Part shown: positions 7,604-17,183 of the stretch, one piece after another
How positions within the stretch are numbered: position 1 is the stretch's first letter
How the letters are laid out: every line of letters starts with the position of its first letter
Origin: an uncultured Muribaculaceae bacterium
GTDB taxonomy: Bacteria > Bacteroidota > Bacteroidia > Bacteroidales > Muribaculaceae
Length of the DNA: 64,000 nucleotides
Direction: 5' to 3'
Assembly (NCBI GenBank): GCA_944321685.1
Contig: CALUMH010000047.1
Location: forward strand, 40,391-104,390
Program-made: the position numbers and the translations under genes
The notes under the pieces: model-generated
The model's database searches: none
Seen by the model: only the letters and a program-made list of their open reading frames with translations
Told to the model about the DNA's origin: nothing

Positions 7604-9550
7604 ATGGCAGAAGAAATAAGAGAACAAGATACCAACAATTTGCCCGACAAAGAAGTAGGGGATTATAACAACCTTGTGACACTTGAGTCGCTTGAACACG
7701 TCAGGTTACGGCCCGGTATGTATATAGGGAGACTTGGTGACGGATCTCAACCCGATGATGGCATATATGTGTTATTTAAAGAGGTAATGGATAATGCAGT
7801 CGATGAACATCTTGCCGGATTCGGAACTGTAATAGATGTTACGCTTTCAAATAATATAGTAACCATACGTGACCATGGCCGTGGAATTCCTCTTGCCGAT
7901 GTAGTTAATGCTGCTTCGAAAATGAATACAAGTGGGAAGTTCGACAATTCAAATTATAAAGGCTCAGTAGGGTTGAATGGTGTGGGATTGAAAGCAGCCA
8001 ATGCGTTGTCAGAGTTTTTGGTATTACAATCGTTTAGAGATGGAAAAACTTCTTTTGCTAAATTTGAACGAGGGAAACTCGTAGAAGAAAGTGGAATAAT
8101 TGATGCTCCTGAAGGTGCCGAAAATGGAACATATGTAATGTTCAAGCCCGATGGCGAATTGTTTAAGCACTTTGCTTATAGAGAAGATTATATAGAACCG
8201 ATGGTCAAAAATTATTCATACCTTAATACCGGGTTGACCATCATGTATAATGGGAAAAAGTATCGTTCAACACACGGACTTGCCGATTTGGTAAATGATT
8301 ATATGACAAATGAGCCTCTTTATCCGTTGATTCATTTCAAGGACAAAGATATTGAAGTTGTGTTGACACAAACGTCGCAATATGGTGAGGAATTTTATTC
8401 ATTTGTCAACGGGCAGCATACCACACAGGGTGGTACGCATCAATCGGCATTCAGGGAGGCGTTGTCAAGGACAATAAAAGAATTTTATAACAAGGGCTTT
8501 GAATACAACGATATTCGCAACGGCATGGTTGCGGCCATAAGCATAAAAGTTATAGAACCTATTTTTGAATCGCAAACCAAGATTAAACTTGGCAGCACCG
8601 TAATGTATGAAGGCGGCCCCACTGTTTACAAATTCATCAATGACTATATAAAAAAAGAACTCGACAATTACTTGCATAAAAATCAAGAAGTTGCCGATGT
8701 GATGTTAAAAAAAATAGTTGCCTCGGAGAAAGAACGCAAAGCTATGGCGGGTGTGGCCAAGCAGGCTCGTGAAAATGCCAAAAAAGTAGCGTTGCATAAC
8801 CGCAAGTTGCGAGATTGTCGTGTACACTTTAACGACTCCAAAGGTGATCGCAGAGATGAAACCATGATATTTGTCACCGAAGGAGACTCGGCAAGCGGAT
8901 CAATTACTAAAATACGTGACGTGGAAACACAAGCAGTGTTTTCGCTGCGTGGTAAACCTCTGAACTCATATGGAATGCAACAACGCATTGTGTATAAGAA
9001 TGAAGAATTTAATTTGCTACAAGCTGCACTTAATATAGAAGGCGGAATCGACGGTTTACGTTATAACAAAGTGATAATTGCCACCGATGCCGATGTTGAT
9101 GGTATGCATATACGGTTGTTGATGATCACATTCCTGTTGCAATTTTTCCCCGAATTAATAAAAACCGGTCATGTGTATATTCTGCAAACACCGTTGTTTA
9201 GGGTTCGTAACAAAAAAGAAGCAAAGCGCAAACGTCGCAGTGGCAAAAAAGAAACCGGAACAAATAAAGTAGAGACATATTATTGTTATAACGACGAAGA
9301 GCGTATTGCAGCCATTAATAAATTGGGCGACAATGCTGAAATTACACGCTTTAAAGGACTTGGAGAAATCTCAGACGATGAATTCAGAGATTTTATAGGA
9401 CCTGATATGAGACTTGACCGCGTGACATTGAGGAAAGAAGATGCAGTGCAGGAGATGCTTGCATTTTATATGGGCAAAAACACAATGGAGCGGCAAAATT
9501 TTATTATAGACAATCTTGTTCTTGAAGATGAAGAAGATATTACAAAATAG
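7604..9550 (+). CDS. parE: DNA topoisomerase IV subunit B (type IIA topoisomerase ATPase subunit)
   Basis: 648 residues, matching ParE/GyrB. The GHKL ATPase region shows RPGMYIGRLGD, EVMDNAVDEH, RDHGRGIP and GSVGLNGVGLKAANALS. The TOPRIM part shows VTEGDSASGS and IATDADVDGMHIR, then the C-terminal RFKGLGEISDDEF signature. It pairs with ParC to unlink daughter chromosomes. A lysine-rich insertion (RNKKEAKRKRRSGKKETG) before the terminal segment is characteristic of the Bacteroidetes ParE group. The partner parC is not in this window. The 3' end overlaps coaD by 23 bases. Confidence 0.93.
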   Translation: MAEEIREQDTNNLPDKEVGDYNNLVTLESLEHVRLRPGMYIGRLGDGSQPDDGIYVLFKEVMDNAVDEHLAGFGTVIDVTLSNNIVTIRDHGRGIPLADVVNAASKMNTSGKFDNSNYKGSVGLNGVGLKAANALSEFLVLQSFRDGKTSFAKFERGKLVEESGIIDAPEGAENGTYVMFKPDGELFKHFAYREDYIEPMVKNYSYLNTGLTIMYNGKKYRSTHGLADLVNDYMTNEPLYPLIHFKDKDIEVVLTQTSQYGEEFYSFVNGQHTTQGGTHQSAFREALSRTIKEFYNKGFEYNDIRNGMVAAISIKVIEPIFESQTKIKLGSTVMYEGGPTVYKFINDYIKKELDNYLHKNQEVADVMLKKIVASEKERKAMAGVAKQARENAKKVALHNRKLRDCRVHFNDSKGDRRDETMIFVTEGDSASGSITKIRDVETQAVFSLRGKPLNSYGMQQRIVYKNEEFNLLQAALNIEGGIDGLRYNKVIIATDADVDGMHIRLLMITFLLQFFPELIKTGHVYILQTPLFRVRNKKEAKRKRRSGKKETGTNKVETYYCYNDEERIAAINKLGDNAEITRFKGLGEISDDEFRDFIGPDMRLDRVTLRKEDAVQEMLAFYMGKNTMERQNFIIDNLVLEDEEDITK

Positions 9551-10040
9551 TGACAGTCGTCGGATAGCACTTTTTCCCGGGTCTTTTGACCCATTTACAG
9601 TGGGGCATGAATCGATAGTAGAAAGGGCTTTGCCGCTGTTTGATGAAATAGTGATCGCCATAGGCATCAATTATAATAAATTGACATTGACAACTCTTGA
9701 AGAACGTGTAGCATGGATTGAAGGAATATTCCGCGACGAACCTCGAGTAAAAGTCATTTCATATAACGGACTTACGGTGGATGCTGCTAAAAAGTGTGGA
9801 GCAACCTTTATGCTTCGCGGAGTGCGAATGATACAGGACTTTGAATATGAAAAAAACTTGGCAGAAGTAAACAGGGCTTTGTCGGGCATAGAAACCGTAT
9901 TGCTATACACATTACCTGAATACAGCCATATAAGTTCAAGTATCGTTCGTGAATTAGTCAAATACGGGCAAGATGTTTCGGCTTATCTTCCGCATAATTG
10001 TGATCCAAACCTTATTCCACAAACGTGGAAAGTGAAATAA
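9528..10040 (+). CDS. coaD: Pantetheine-phosphate adenylyltransferase
   Basis: 170 residues, the expected size for CoaD, which makes dephospho-CoA from 4'-phosphopantetheine and ATP. Nucleotidyltransferase motifs are present: ALFPGSFDPFTVGHESIV with the (H/T)xGH signature, the FMLRGVRMIQDFEYE substrate loop, and HISSSIVRELVKYG near the C-terminus. The ATG at 9528 lies inside the parE reading frame; an in-frame TTG at 9516 is less likely. Overlap with parE implies co-transcription. Confidence 0.95.
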   Translation: MKKILQNSDSRRIALFPGSFDPFTVGHESIVERALPLFDEIVIAIGINYNKLTLTTLEERVAWIEGIFRDEPRVKVISYNGLTVDAAKKCGATFMLRGVRMIQDFEYEKNLAEVNRALSGIETVLLYTLPEYSHISSSIVRELVKYGQDVSAYLPHNCDPNLIPQTWKVK

Positions 10041-10058
10041 TAAGAATTAAGAAGAGAG

Positions 10059-11666
10059 ATGAAGAAATTATTTTTAATAATAGCAGTAATGGTCGTTTCA
10101 ACCGTAACTGTGAATGTGAACGGGCAAAAGCATTTGAAGAAATTAATGAATGCCGAGTTTGCCATATCTCAGTTTTACGTTGATTCGGTAAGTGAAGACA
10201 AGCTGGTTGAAGATGCAATTAAAGGAATGCTTGAACAGCTTGACCCACATTCTTCATATAGCACCACCGAAGAAACACGGGAGCTCGAAGAGCCGTTAGA
10301 AGGTGAGTTCAGTGGTATAGGCATACAATTCAATATGCTGCAAGACACGCTTTATGTGATACAAACCATAGCCGGCGGACCGGCAGAAAAAGTCGGCATG
10401 GTCGCCGGGGATAGAATCATACAAGTGGAAGACAGTGTCATAGCCGGGGTTAAAATGCGCAATACAAAAATAATGAAGATGTTGCGAGGTAAGAAAGGTT
10501 CTAAAGTAAATGTGCTGGTTAAGCGGCATGGAGTGGCAGAACCGATACCGTTTCGTATCACCCGTGACGATATTCCACTTTATAGCATAGATGCCACATA
10601 TATGGCCGATAAAAATACCGGATATGTTAAAGTGAGCCGTTTCGGGAAAAAAACCGATGAAGAATTCAACGATGCAATTGTCGAATTAAAAAAGCAAGGG
10701 ATGAAACAGCTAATAATCGACCTTACAAACAATGGTGGCGGTTATTTGCAGACAGCGGTTGAACTTGCTAATAATTTTCTTGAACGAGGGAATGGTATTG
10801 TATATACGCAAGGTGTCAATTCTTCAAGATATGAAGCCAATGCAAATGGACGCGGTAAAATGTCGGGAGCTGATTTTAAGATAGTTGTAATGGTTGACCA
10901 ATATTCGGCTTCGGCAAGTGAAATTTTAGCCGGAGCTTTGCAAGATTGGGATAGGGCAGTTATTGTCGGTCGTCGGACATTTGGGAAAGGACTGGTTCAA
11001 CGCCCGTTCCGTTTTGAAGACGGTTCAATGATGCGGCTTACCGTAGCCCGTTATTATACACCATCGGGTCGTTGCATACAGAAACCTTATACAGCAGGAG
11101 ACCGGGAAGGATATGAGAAAGATATTTATAATCGTTTTCTTGACGGGGAACTTGCAAATGCCGACAGTATCCATTTGCCCGATTCTCTTAAATATGCCAC
11201 ACTAAAATCGGGAAGGATTATTTATGGCGGAGGCGGAATCATGCCGGATGTATTTGTGCCAATCGACACTACCGACTTTAGCGATTATTATCGTGATATA
11301 GTGGCTCGCGGTACGATAAACCAATATGTGATAGACTATGTTGACAAGCATCGTCATGAAATAGAGAATAAATACAAGACTGTTGCCGATTTCGATCGCA
11401 AATTTTCGGTTGACACATTGATGCTTGCAGATTTAAAATCCATAGCCGACAAGGACAGTATTAAATATGACGCAGAACAATACGCCCGCAGCCAAGGATT
11501 GATACAAGATGTAATTAAAGCTCTTATAGCACGTGACGTATATGCCGATACTGGTGCGTATAATATGGTAATAAACCATCGAGATCCAATATTTACTGAA
11601 GCATTGAAAGTAATAAATGATGACAAACGTTATAGGGATTTGCTTTCTACATCGTTGAAAAAATAA
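10059..11666 (+). CDS. S41 family C-terminal processing protease
   Basis: A 535-residue exported protease. It has a signal peptide (about 1-22), a PDZ domain (about 85-165) and an S41 catalytic core. Predicted nucleophile Ser285 in DQYSASASEIL and the general-base Lys310 in RTFGKGLVQ are 25 residues apart, as in CtpA/D1 proteases. These periplasmic enzymes trim or degrade proteins after PDZ recognition of their C-termini. The gene begins 18 bases after coaD and probably ends the parE transcript. The long C-terminal region (about 370-535) is helical and of unclear role. Confidence 0.93.
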   Translation: MKKLFLIIAVMVVSTVTVNVNGQKHLKKLMNAEFAISQFYVDSVSEDKLVEDAIKGMLEQLDPHSSYSTTEETRELEEPLEGEFSGIGIQFNMLQDTLYVIQTIAGGPAEKVGMVAGDRIIQVEDSVIAGVKMRNTKIMKMLRGKKGSKVNVLVKRHGVAEPIPFRITRDDIPLYSIDATYMADKNTGYVKVSRFGKKTDEEFNDAIVELKKQGMKQLIIDLTNNGGGYLQTAVELANNFLERGNGIVYTQGVNSSRYEANANGRGKMSGADFKIVVMVDQYSASASEILAGALQDWDRAVIVGRRTFGKGLVQRPFRFEDGSMMRLTVARYYTPSGRCIQKPYTAGDREGYEKDIYNRFLDGELANADSIHLPDSLKYATLKSGRIIYGGGGIMPDVFVPIDTTDFSDYYRDIVARGTINQYVIDYVDKHRHEIENKYKTVADFDRKFSVDTLMLADLKSIADKDSIKYDAEQYARSQGLIQDVIKALIARDVYADTGAYNMVINHRDPIFTEALKVINDDKRYRDLLSTSLKK

Positions 11667-11694
11667 TTCTAATTCTAAAAACAGTGAATAAGGT

Positions 11695-11726
11695 ATTGAT
11701 ATATTAATGGGTTAATAGTAATTTTG
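11695..11726 (+). promoter_or_regulatory. Promoter of asd
   Basis: TTG at 11695-11697 and TAATTTTG at 11719-11726, 21 bp apart, ending 24 nt before the asd ATG. Confidence 0.65.
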
Positions 11727-11750
11727 CGCCCGAAATAAAAAAGGTTAACT

Positions 11751-12755
11751 ATGAAAGTTGCAATTGTTGGTGCCAGTGGTGCCGTTGGTCAAGAATTTCT
11801 GCGCGTACTTGCCGAGCAGCATTTTCCGGTAGATGAATTGTTGTTATTTGGTTCAAGCCGCAGTGCAGGTCGAAAATACGCATTCGGCGGTAAAGAAATT
11901 GAAGTGCGCGAACTCAAGCATAATGATGATTTTAAGGGTGTAGATATTGCTTTTACATCGGCCGGAGCCGGAACGTCGCGAGAATTTGCCGATACTATTA
12001 CAAAGTATGGAACGTTGATGATAGATAATTCTAGTGCATTCCGTATGGATGAAGATGTTCCGCTTGTGGTTCCTGAAGTGAATGGAGATGATGCATTTAA
12101 TACACCTCGTAACATCATTGCCAATCCTAATTGCACAACTATCCAAATGGTGGTAGCATTAAAACCAATAAATGATTTATCGAAAATACGGCGTGTGCAT
12201 GTGGCAACGTATCAAGCTGCCAGTGGAGCAGGAGCTGCTGCTATGGATGAACTTATTAAGCAATATGCCGATATTGCTCAAGGTAAAGAACCTGTTGTTG
12301 AAAAATTCGCTTACCAACTTGCTTACAATGTAATCCCTCATATAGATGTATTCCAAGATAATGGATATACCAAAGAAGAGATGAAAATGTTTAACGAGAC
12401 ACGTAAAATAATGCATGAGCCGGAATTAAGTGTAAGTGCAATGTGTGTACGTGTTCCTGTTATGCGAGCTCACAGTGAAGCCATATGGGTAGAAACCGAG
12501 CGCCCCATATCTCCGGAAGAAGCTCGTGAGGCCTTTGCTAAAGCAAATGGTATAGTTATCGTAGATAATCCGGCTGAGAAACAATATCCTATGCCTCTGT
12601 TTGTAGCAGGAAAAGACCCTGTTTTTGTCGGTCGTATTCGTAAGGACCTTGCCAATGAGCATGGCTTAAGTTTTTGGATTGTCGGGGATCAAATAAAGAA
12701 AGGCGCAGCACTAAATGCCGTGCAAATAGCACAGTACATTTTAGAGCACAAATAA
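11751..12755 (+). CDS. asd: Aspartate-semialdehyde dehydrogenase
   Basis: 334 residues with an N-terminal NADP-binding [14 protein letters not shown] motif, the SSAFR segment and the catalytic cysteine Cys128 in NPNCTTIQM. The enzyme reduces aspartyl phosphate to aspartate semialdehyde, the branch point to lysine/diaminopimelate, threonine and methionine. It is monocistronic with its own promoter. It does not sit in a lysine or threonine operon. Confidence 0.97.
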   Translation: MKVAIVGASGAVGQEFLRVLAEQHFPVDELLLFGSSRSAGRKYAFGGKEIEVRELKHNDDFKGVDIAFTSAGAGTSREFADTITKYGTLMIDNSSAFRMDEDVPLVVPEVNGDDAFNTPRNIIANPNCTTIQMVVALKPINDLSKIRRVHVATYQAASGAGAAAMDELIKQYADIAQGKEPVVEKFAYQLAYNVIPHIDVFQDNGYTKEEMKMFNETRKIMHEPELSVSAMCVRVPVMRAHSEAIWVETERPISPEEAREAFAKANGIVIVDNPAEKQYPMPLFVAGKDPVFVGRIRKDLANEHGLSFWIVGDQIKKGAALNAVQIAQYILEHK

Positions 12756-12827
12756 CAAAACAGTTAATAGTGTATTCAATATGGATTGACGATTACAAGA
12801 TCGCCAAGTAATGTATAATATTATAAG

Positions 12828-13940
12828 ATGGGAATATCAAAAATTCGTTCTAAGTGGGTAGATATTGCAAAAGGTATTACAATTGCGGCTCTTGTATTAA
12901 TTCATATTGATTACACTTTTCCTGATTCTAAATTATTTCCTATATCAGTATTACTGGGGGGCGTGTGGCGTACTCCGGTATTTTTTATAATCGGAGGTTT
13001 CTTCATAAAAGAAGAAAAATTAATAAGCCCGATTGCATTTATCAAAAGAAAAATAGAAACACTTTATTTGCCGTTATTGTATTTTGTTATACCTGCGGTA
13101 TTGTTACATAACGTTTTCTTCAATATAGGGTGGTATGATACGGCAAGCGATTACGGTAACAAAATCATATCATATTGGTCGGCAGGGGAGTTTATAAAAA
13201 ATATAATCCTATCTGTTTGTTTAGCCGGTCGTGAACCCATAATGGGGGCGATGTGGTTTGTGTATGTACTGTTTATGGCATTAAGTGCTTTTTCTATAAT
13301 AAGTTATGTTCTAAAGAAAATATTTAAAGAATACAAGCAATATGAAATAATAAGGCTCATAGTGCTCCTCACTTTATGTGTTGCATCATGTACGGCTACA
13401 CGTTTATATGATTTCACCATACCACGTTTTAATAATACGTTAACCGCAATTTGGTTGATTTATTGCGGATATAAAATTAAAAATCAATTACAATGGAGAT
13501 TTGACAACATATATATTCTATTATTAGCTGCAGTTATTTTATACCATAACGCAACAATCGTCGGAGGGGTGGGCCTTAATGTAAATTACTATAATGATGC
13601 CATAACCCTTACAATTGCATCGGTTGCTGCGCTTTATGTGGTGTGTTTTATTTCCAAGAAGATTGAAAAAAATGCTGTTGGAACTTTTTTTGCCCTTTGC
13701 GGAAACAGTTCCTTTTATATACTGGCATTACATTTTGTAGGGTATAAATTATGTACTTATTTTTTAATGCTTTGTGGCGCTGATGTGAGTTTGTCGGCAC
13801 TTAAGGCTCCTACAGGGAATTCTACATTGTTCCTTATTCTATATTTCATTTGTGCTTTATTATTCCCATTGGGTTTCAGGTGGGTATTTCGTAAAATAAA
13901 AGGATGGGTTAAACAACAGATTCTGCAATTACAGTCATGA
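12828..13940 (+). CDS. Acyltransferase 3 family integral membrane protein
   Basis: A 370-residue protein with about ten hydrophobic segments. The N-terminus (KWVDIAKGITIAALVLIHID) carries the conserved D-x-x-K-G and H residues of the acyltransferase 3/OafA-like family, with a downstream PVFFIIGGFF motif. Family members O-acylate sugars of polysaccharides or cell-wall glycans at the inner membrane. No neighbouring glycan genes indicate the acceptor. It converges on leuB with only 22 bases between stop codons. Confidence 0.85.
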   Translation: MGISKIRSKWVDIAKGITIAALVLIHIDYTFPDSKLFPISVLLGGVWRTPVFFIIGGFFIKEEKLISPIAFIKRKIETLYLPLLYFVIPAVLLHNVFFNIGWYDTASDYGNKIISYWSAGEFIKNIILSVCLAGREPIMGAMWFVYVLFMALSAFSIISYVLKKIFKEYKQYEIIRLIVLLTLCVASCTATRLYDFTIPRFNNTLTAIWLIYCGYKIKNQLQWRFDNIYILLLAAVILYHNATIVGGVGLNVNYYNDAITLTIASVAALYVVCFISKKIEKNAVGTFFALCGNSSFYILALHFVGYKLCTYFLMLCGADVSLSALKAPTGNSTLFLILYFICALLFPLGFRWVFRKIKGWVKQQILQLQS

Positions 13941-13954
13941 TGCAATTGCAGAAT
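13920..13954. terminator. Possible bidirectional terminator between the acyltransferase and leuB
   Basis: The 11-bp inverted repeat ATTCTGCAATT (13920-13930) / AATTGCAGAAT (13944-13954) spans the acyltransferase stop codon in a convergent gene pair. The following T tracts are weak on both strands, so the role is tentative. Confidence 0.4.
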
Positions 13955-13962
13955 GTTATATA

Positions 13963-15024
13963 TTAATGAGAAAGAATATAGTCAACTATCCATTGGCCAA
14001 CTTCGGTTGTCCCATATTTTTGTCCGTTTTCAATCTGAATTTCGGGAGTGCGAATGTTGGCATCAAGCGAGGCATCAACGGCTTCACGAATAAGTTTACC
14101 TTCTTCCATTAAATCGAAATGCTCAAATAGCATTGCAACCGATAGGATCTGTGCAATAGGATTAGCTATGTTTTTACCTTTGGCTTGCGGCCATGAACCA
14201 TGAATAGGCTCAAAGACGGGTGTTCCAGAACCTGTTGATGCAGAGGGGAGCAATCCCATGGACCCTGAAATGCACGATCCTTCATCAGTAAGAATGTCGC
14301 CGAATGTGTTTTCAGTAACCATCACATCAAAGAAACGAGGTTCCTGTATCATTCTCATGGCGGCGTTGTCAACATACATATAATCGGTAGCCACTTCAGG
14401 ATATGCCGGAGCCATTTCCTGAGCAATTTTTCGCCATAACCGGCTTGAAGCCAATACATTTGCTTTGTCAACAACAGTGAGATGTTTGCGACGTTTCATG
14501 GCATATTCAAAAGCCACCTTTAGAATGCGTTCTATTTCAGGGCGTGTGTACATATTTGTGTCAAACGCTTTTTCGTCATCCTGATATTTTTCACCGAAAT
14601 ACATTCCTCCGGTAAGCTCCCGAATGCATATAAAATCTGCACCATCAACAATTTCAGCCCGAAGCGGAGATTTGTGAAGAAGGCATTTGAATGTTTGTAC
14701 CGGACGAATATTTGCAAAAAGTCCTAATTTTTTGCGCATTGCAAGCAAGCCTTGTTCTGGTCGGACTTTAGCTGTCGGGTCATTATCAAATTTTGGATCT
14801 CCGACAGCTGAAAACAGTACGGCATCGGCATTCTTACAAATATTGTAAGTTTCTTCGGGGAACGGGTCGCCAACTTTGTCAATGGCATCAGCTCCACATA
14901 TTGCTTCTTTGAAAATAACGGTGTGGTTAAATTTTTCACAAACTGCTTTCATTACATTTACACCCTGTCGTGAAATTTCAGGGCCTATACCGTCTCCGGC
15001 AAGAACTGCAATTTTTAAATTCAT
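13963..15024 (-). CDS. leuB: 3-isopropylmalate dehydrogenase
   Basis: 353 residues. Motifs are [19 protein letters not shown] at the N-terminus, the [12 protein letters not shown] substrate loop, [12 protein letters not shown], and the [15 protein letters not shown] and [18 protein letters not shown] metal and cofactor segments. It oxidatively decarboxylates 3-isopropylmalate to 2-oxoisocaproate. With cimA in the same operon it may also act on the beta-methylmalate analogue in isoleucine synthesis. It is the last gene of the operon, 17 bases after cimA. Confidence 0.97.
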   Translation of the reverse strand: MNLKIAVLAGDGIGPEISRQGVNVMKAVCEKFNHTVIFKEAICGADAIDKVGDPFPEETYNICKNADAVLFSAVGDPKFDNDPTAKVRPEQGLLAMRKKLGLFANIRPVQTFKCLLHKSPLRAEIVDGADFICIRELTGGMYFGEKYQDDEKAFDTNMYTRPEIERILKVAFEYAMKRRKHLTVVDKANVLASSRLWRKIAQEMAPAYPEVATDYMYVDNAAMRMIQEPRFFDVMVTENTFGDILTDEGSCISGSMGLLPSASTGSGTPVFEPIHGSWPQAKGKNIANPIAQILSVAMLFEHFDLMEEGKLIREAVDASLDANIRTPEIQIENGQKYGTTEVGQWIVDYILSH

Positions 15025-15041
15025 ATAGTTAAATTTTTATG

Positions 15042-16562
15042 TTACATATTTTCTACAATATTCAGCATTTTAAGTGTTGCTTGTATTGCGGCTTCGATTT
15101 GGTCGGCATCAAGGCCACGGGTTTTTATTATGTGTCCATTGTGGTTCCAAGTGATATTTGTCTGCACAAGGGCATCGGTTCTACCTCCGGGAGGAATGCT
15201 TACCGTATAGTTCGTCAACATGGGGAAACGGCGGTTAAGGTTTTCGTTATATATTTTTTTTACAGCTTTAACGAAAGCATCGTATTGCCCGTCTCCTACT
15301 GCACTTTGTTGATATTCAACGCCGTTCACTTCTAATTTGATTGTTGCAGTCGGACGTAATCCTTGGGAAAGGCTAAGTGCATAATTTATGATTCGAACCT
15401 TATTAGCGGTATGAGTATTATGCTTTAATACATCAGAAACTATATACGGTAAATCATCGGGAGTTACTATTTCTTTTTTATCTCCAAGTTCGATAACACG
15501 TTGGGTGACCTTTTTTATGTCATCCTCTGATAGTTCGATGCCAAGCGACTCAAGATTTTTTTTTATATTGGCTTTCCCTGACATTTTACCAAGTGCATAT
15601 TGTCGTTCACGACCAAATCGTTCAGGTAACAAGTCGTTGTAATACAAATTGCTTTTGTTATCACCATCGGCGTGTACGCCTGCGCATTGCGTGAATACAA
15701 ATTCTCCGACAATTGGTTGATTCGGTGGAACAACAACGCCGGAAAAAGATTCGACTATGTGACTTACTTTATTAATCTTAGTTTCATCAACGTCGGTGGT
15801 TTTGTGCAGCATATCATGAACCACTGCAACAACACTCGCAATAGGCGCATTACCTGCACGTTCTCCAAGCCCGTTTATGGTACAGTGCAATCCTTTTACG
15901 CCGACAAGTACGGCTGCAAATGAATTAGCTGTGGCAAGATCATAATCGTTATGTGCATGGAAATCGAAATGTGCATCGGGATATTTGTTAACCATCCGTT
16001 TACAATATTCATAAACCTGATTTGGATTTAGAACTCCGAGAGTATCGGGCAGCATATATCGCTTTATGGGCAATTTAATCAATCGATCCATCATGTCATA
16101 TACATATTGAGGCGATTGGGTTATACCATTCGACCAGTCTTCAAGATATATATTGACATCAAAATCGTTATCGACTGCTTTCATTACGTTGATGTAGATA
16201 TCATTGTAATGTTCTTCGAGTGATTTGCCAAGTTGGAGCTCGCAATGCTTTTTCGAGCCTTTTGCAAGAAAATTAATGACTCGTCCGCCAACACCTTTCA
16301 CCCAATTAATGGATAGACCATTGTCGATGAAGCCAAGTATTTCTATTTTATTTATATTATTTGTTGCTCGCGCCCAATCACAAACCGATTTTACCGATTC
16401 AAATTCGCCTGAAGATACTCTTGCCGAGGCAATTTCAATGCGCGGAACATTAAGTTCACACAATACCAAGCGCGTGATGTTTAACTTCTCGGATGTGGAA
16501 AATGAAACTCCCGATGTCTGTTCACCTTCACGTAATGTGGTATCGAGTATTTCTATTTGCAT
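15042..16562 (-). CDS. cimA: (R)-citramalate synthase (CimA, Leptospira type)
   Basis: A 506-residue HMGL-like acyltransferase with a LeuA-type regulatory domain. It differs from the LeuA encoded at 18590-20089 and matches, from memory, the Leptospira CimA pattern: GVSFSTSEKLNI, VEIASARVS-like PRIEIASARVSSGEFE, NIYLEDWSNG, MLPDTLGVLNP, HFDFHAHNDYDLATANS, INGLGERAGN, TQCAGVHADGDNKSNLYYND and IPPGGRTDALVQTNITWN. CimA condenses pyruvate with acetyl-CoA to (R)-citramalate, which LeuCD and LeuB convert to 2-oxobutyrate for isoleucine. A second isopropylmalate synthase is the alternative. Position between leuD and leuB supports a role with LeuBCD. Confidence 0.85.
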   Translation of the reverse strand: MQIEILDTTLREGEQTSGVSFSTSEKLNITRLVLCELNVPRIEIASARVSSGEFESVKSVCDWARATNNINKIEILGFIDNGLSINWVKGVGGRVINFLAKGSKKHCELQLGKSLEEHYNDIYINVMKAVDNDFDVNIYLEDWSNGITQSPQYVYDMMDRLIKLPIKRYMLPDTLGVLNPNQVYEYCKRMVNKYPDAHFDFHAHNDYDLATANSFAAVLVGVKGLHCTINGLGERAGNAPIASVVAVVHDMLHKTTDVDETKINKVSHIVESFSGVVVPPNQPIVGEFVFTQCAGVHADGDNKSNLYYNDLLPERFGRERQYALGKMSGKANIKKNLESLGIELSEDDIKKVTQRVIELGDKKEIVTPDDLPYIVSDVLKHNTHTANKVRIINYALSLSQGLRPTATIKLEVNGVEYQQSAVGDGQYDAFVKAVKKIYNENLNRRFPMLTNYTVSIPPGGRTDALVQTNITWNHNGHIIKTRGLDADQIEAAIQATLKMLNIVENM

Positions 16563-16577
16563 AGTGCAATAATGAAA

Positions 16578-17177
16578 TTAATAGATCGAAGGACGCGTTT
16601 TTTCCCAATTTTCTATATCATTGAGATTGTTAAGTAAAAAATCAATGTCATCGAAACCGTTTAACAGACAATCTTTTTTGTATGGACTGATATCGAAATG
16701 TTCTGTTTGCCCTAATACATTATTTGTAACTGTTTGTTCAATAAGGTTTACGGTGACAGTCGTTCCCGGATTAGCGCTGATACTTGAAAACAAGTCGGAA
16801 AGGAATTTGTCGGATACGACAACCGGTAACAAACAATTGTTTAGTGCATTGTTTTTAAATATATCGGCAAAAAAACTTGATATAACCACTTTAAAGCCAT
16901 ACCCGGCTACAGCCCATGCAGCGTGTTCGCGGCTTGAGCCCGAGCCGAAATTTTTACCGGCAACAAGTATAGTACCGCTATATTTCGGATTGTTCAGGAT
17001 AAACGAGTCAATTTTGTTTCCTTCATTATCATATCGCCAGTCGCGAAATAAGTTGTCACCAAAGCCTTTTCGCGAAGTGGCTTTAAGAAAACGCGCAGGA
17101 ATAATTTGGTCGGTATCGATGTTCTCACGAGGTATAGGAATACAAGTCGATGTGAAAGTTTGAAATTTATCTTTCAT
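16578..17177 (-). CDS. leuD: 3-isopropylmalate dehydratase small subunit
   Basis: 199 residues with the swivel-domain signature IPRENIDTDQIIPARFLK and the GKNFGSGSSREHAAWA motif. It forms the heterodimeric isomerase with LeuC, interconverting 2- and 3-isopropylmalate (and citramalate and its isomer). The gene follows leuC with a 6-base gap. Confidence 0.97.
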   Translation of the reverse strand: MKDKFQTFTSTCIPIPRENIDTDQIIPARFLKATSRKGFGDNLFRDWRYDNEGNKIDSFILNNPKYSGTILVAGKNFGSGSSREHAAWAVAGYGFKVVISSFFADIFKNNALNNCLLPVVVSDKFLSDLFSSISANPGTTVTVNLIEQTVTNNVLGQTEHFDISPYKKDCLLNGFDDIDFLLNNLNDIENWEKTRPSIY

Positions 17178-17183
17178 AATAGA

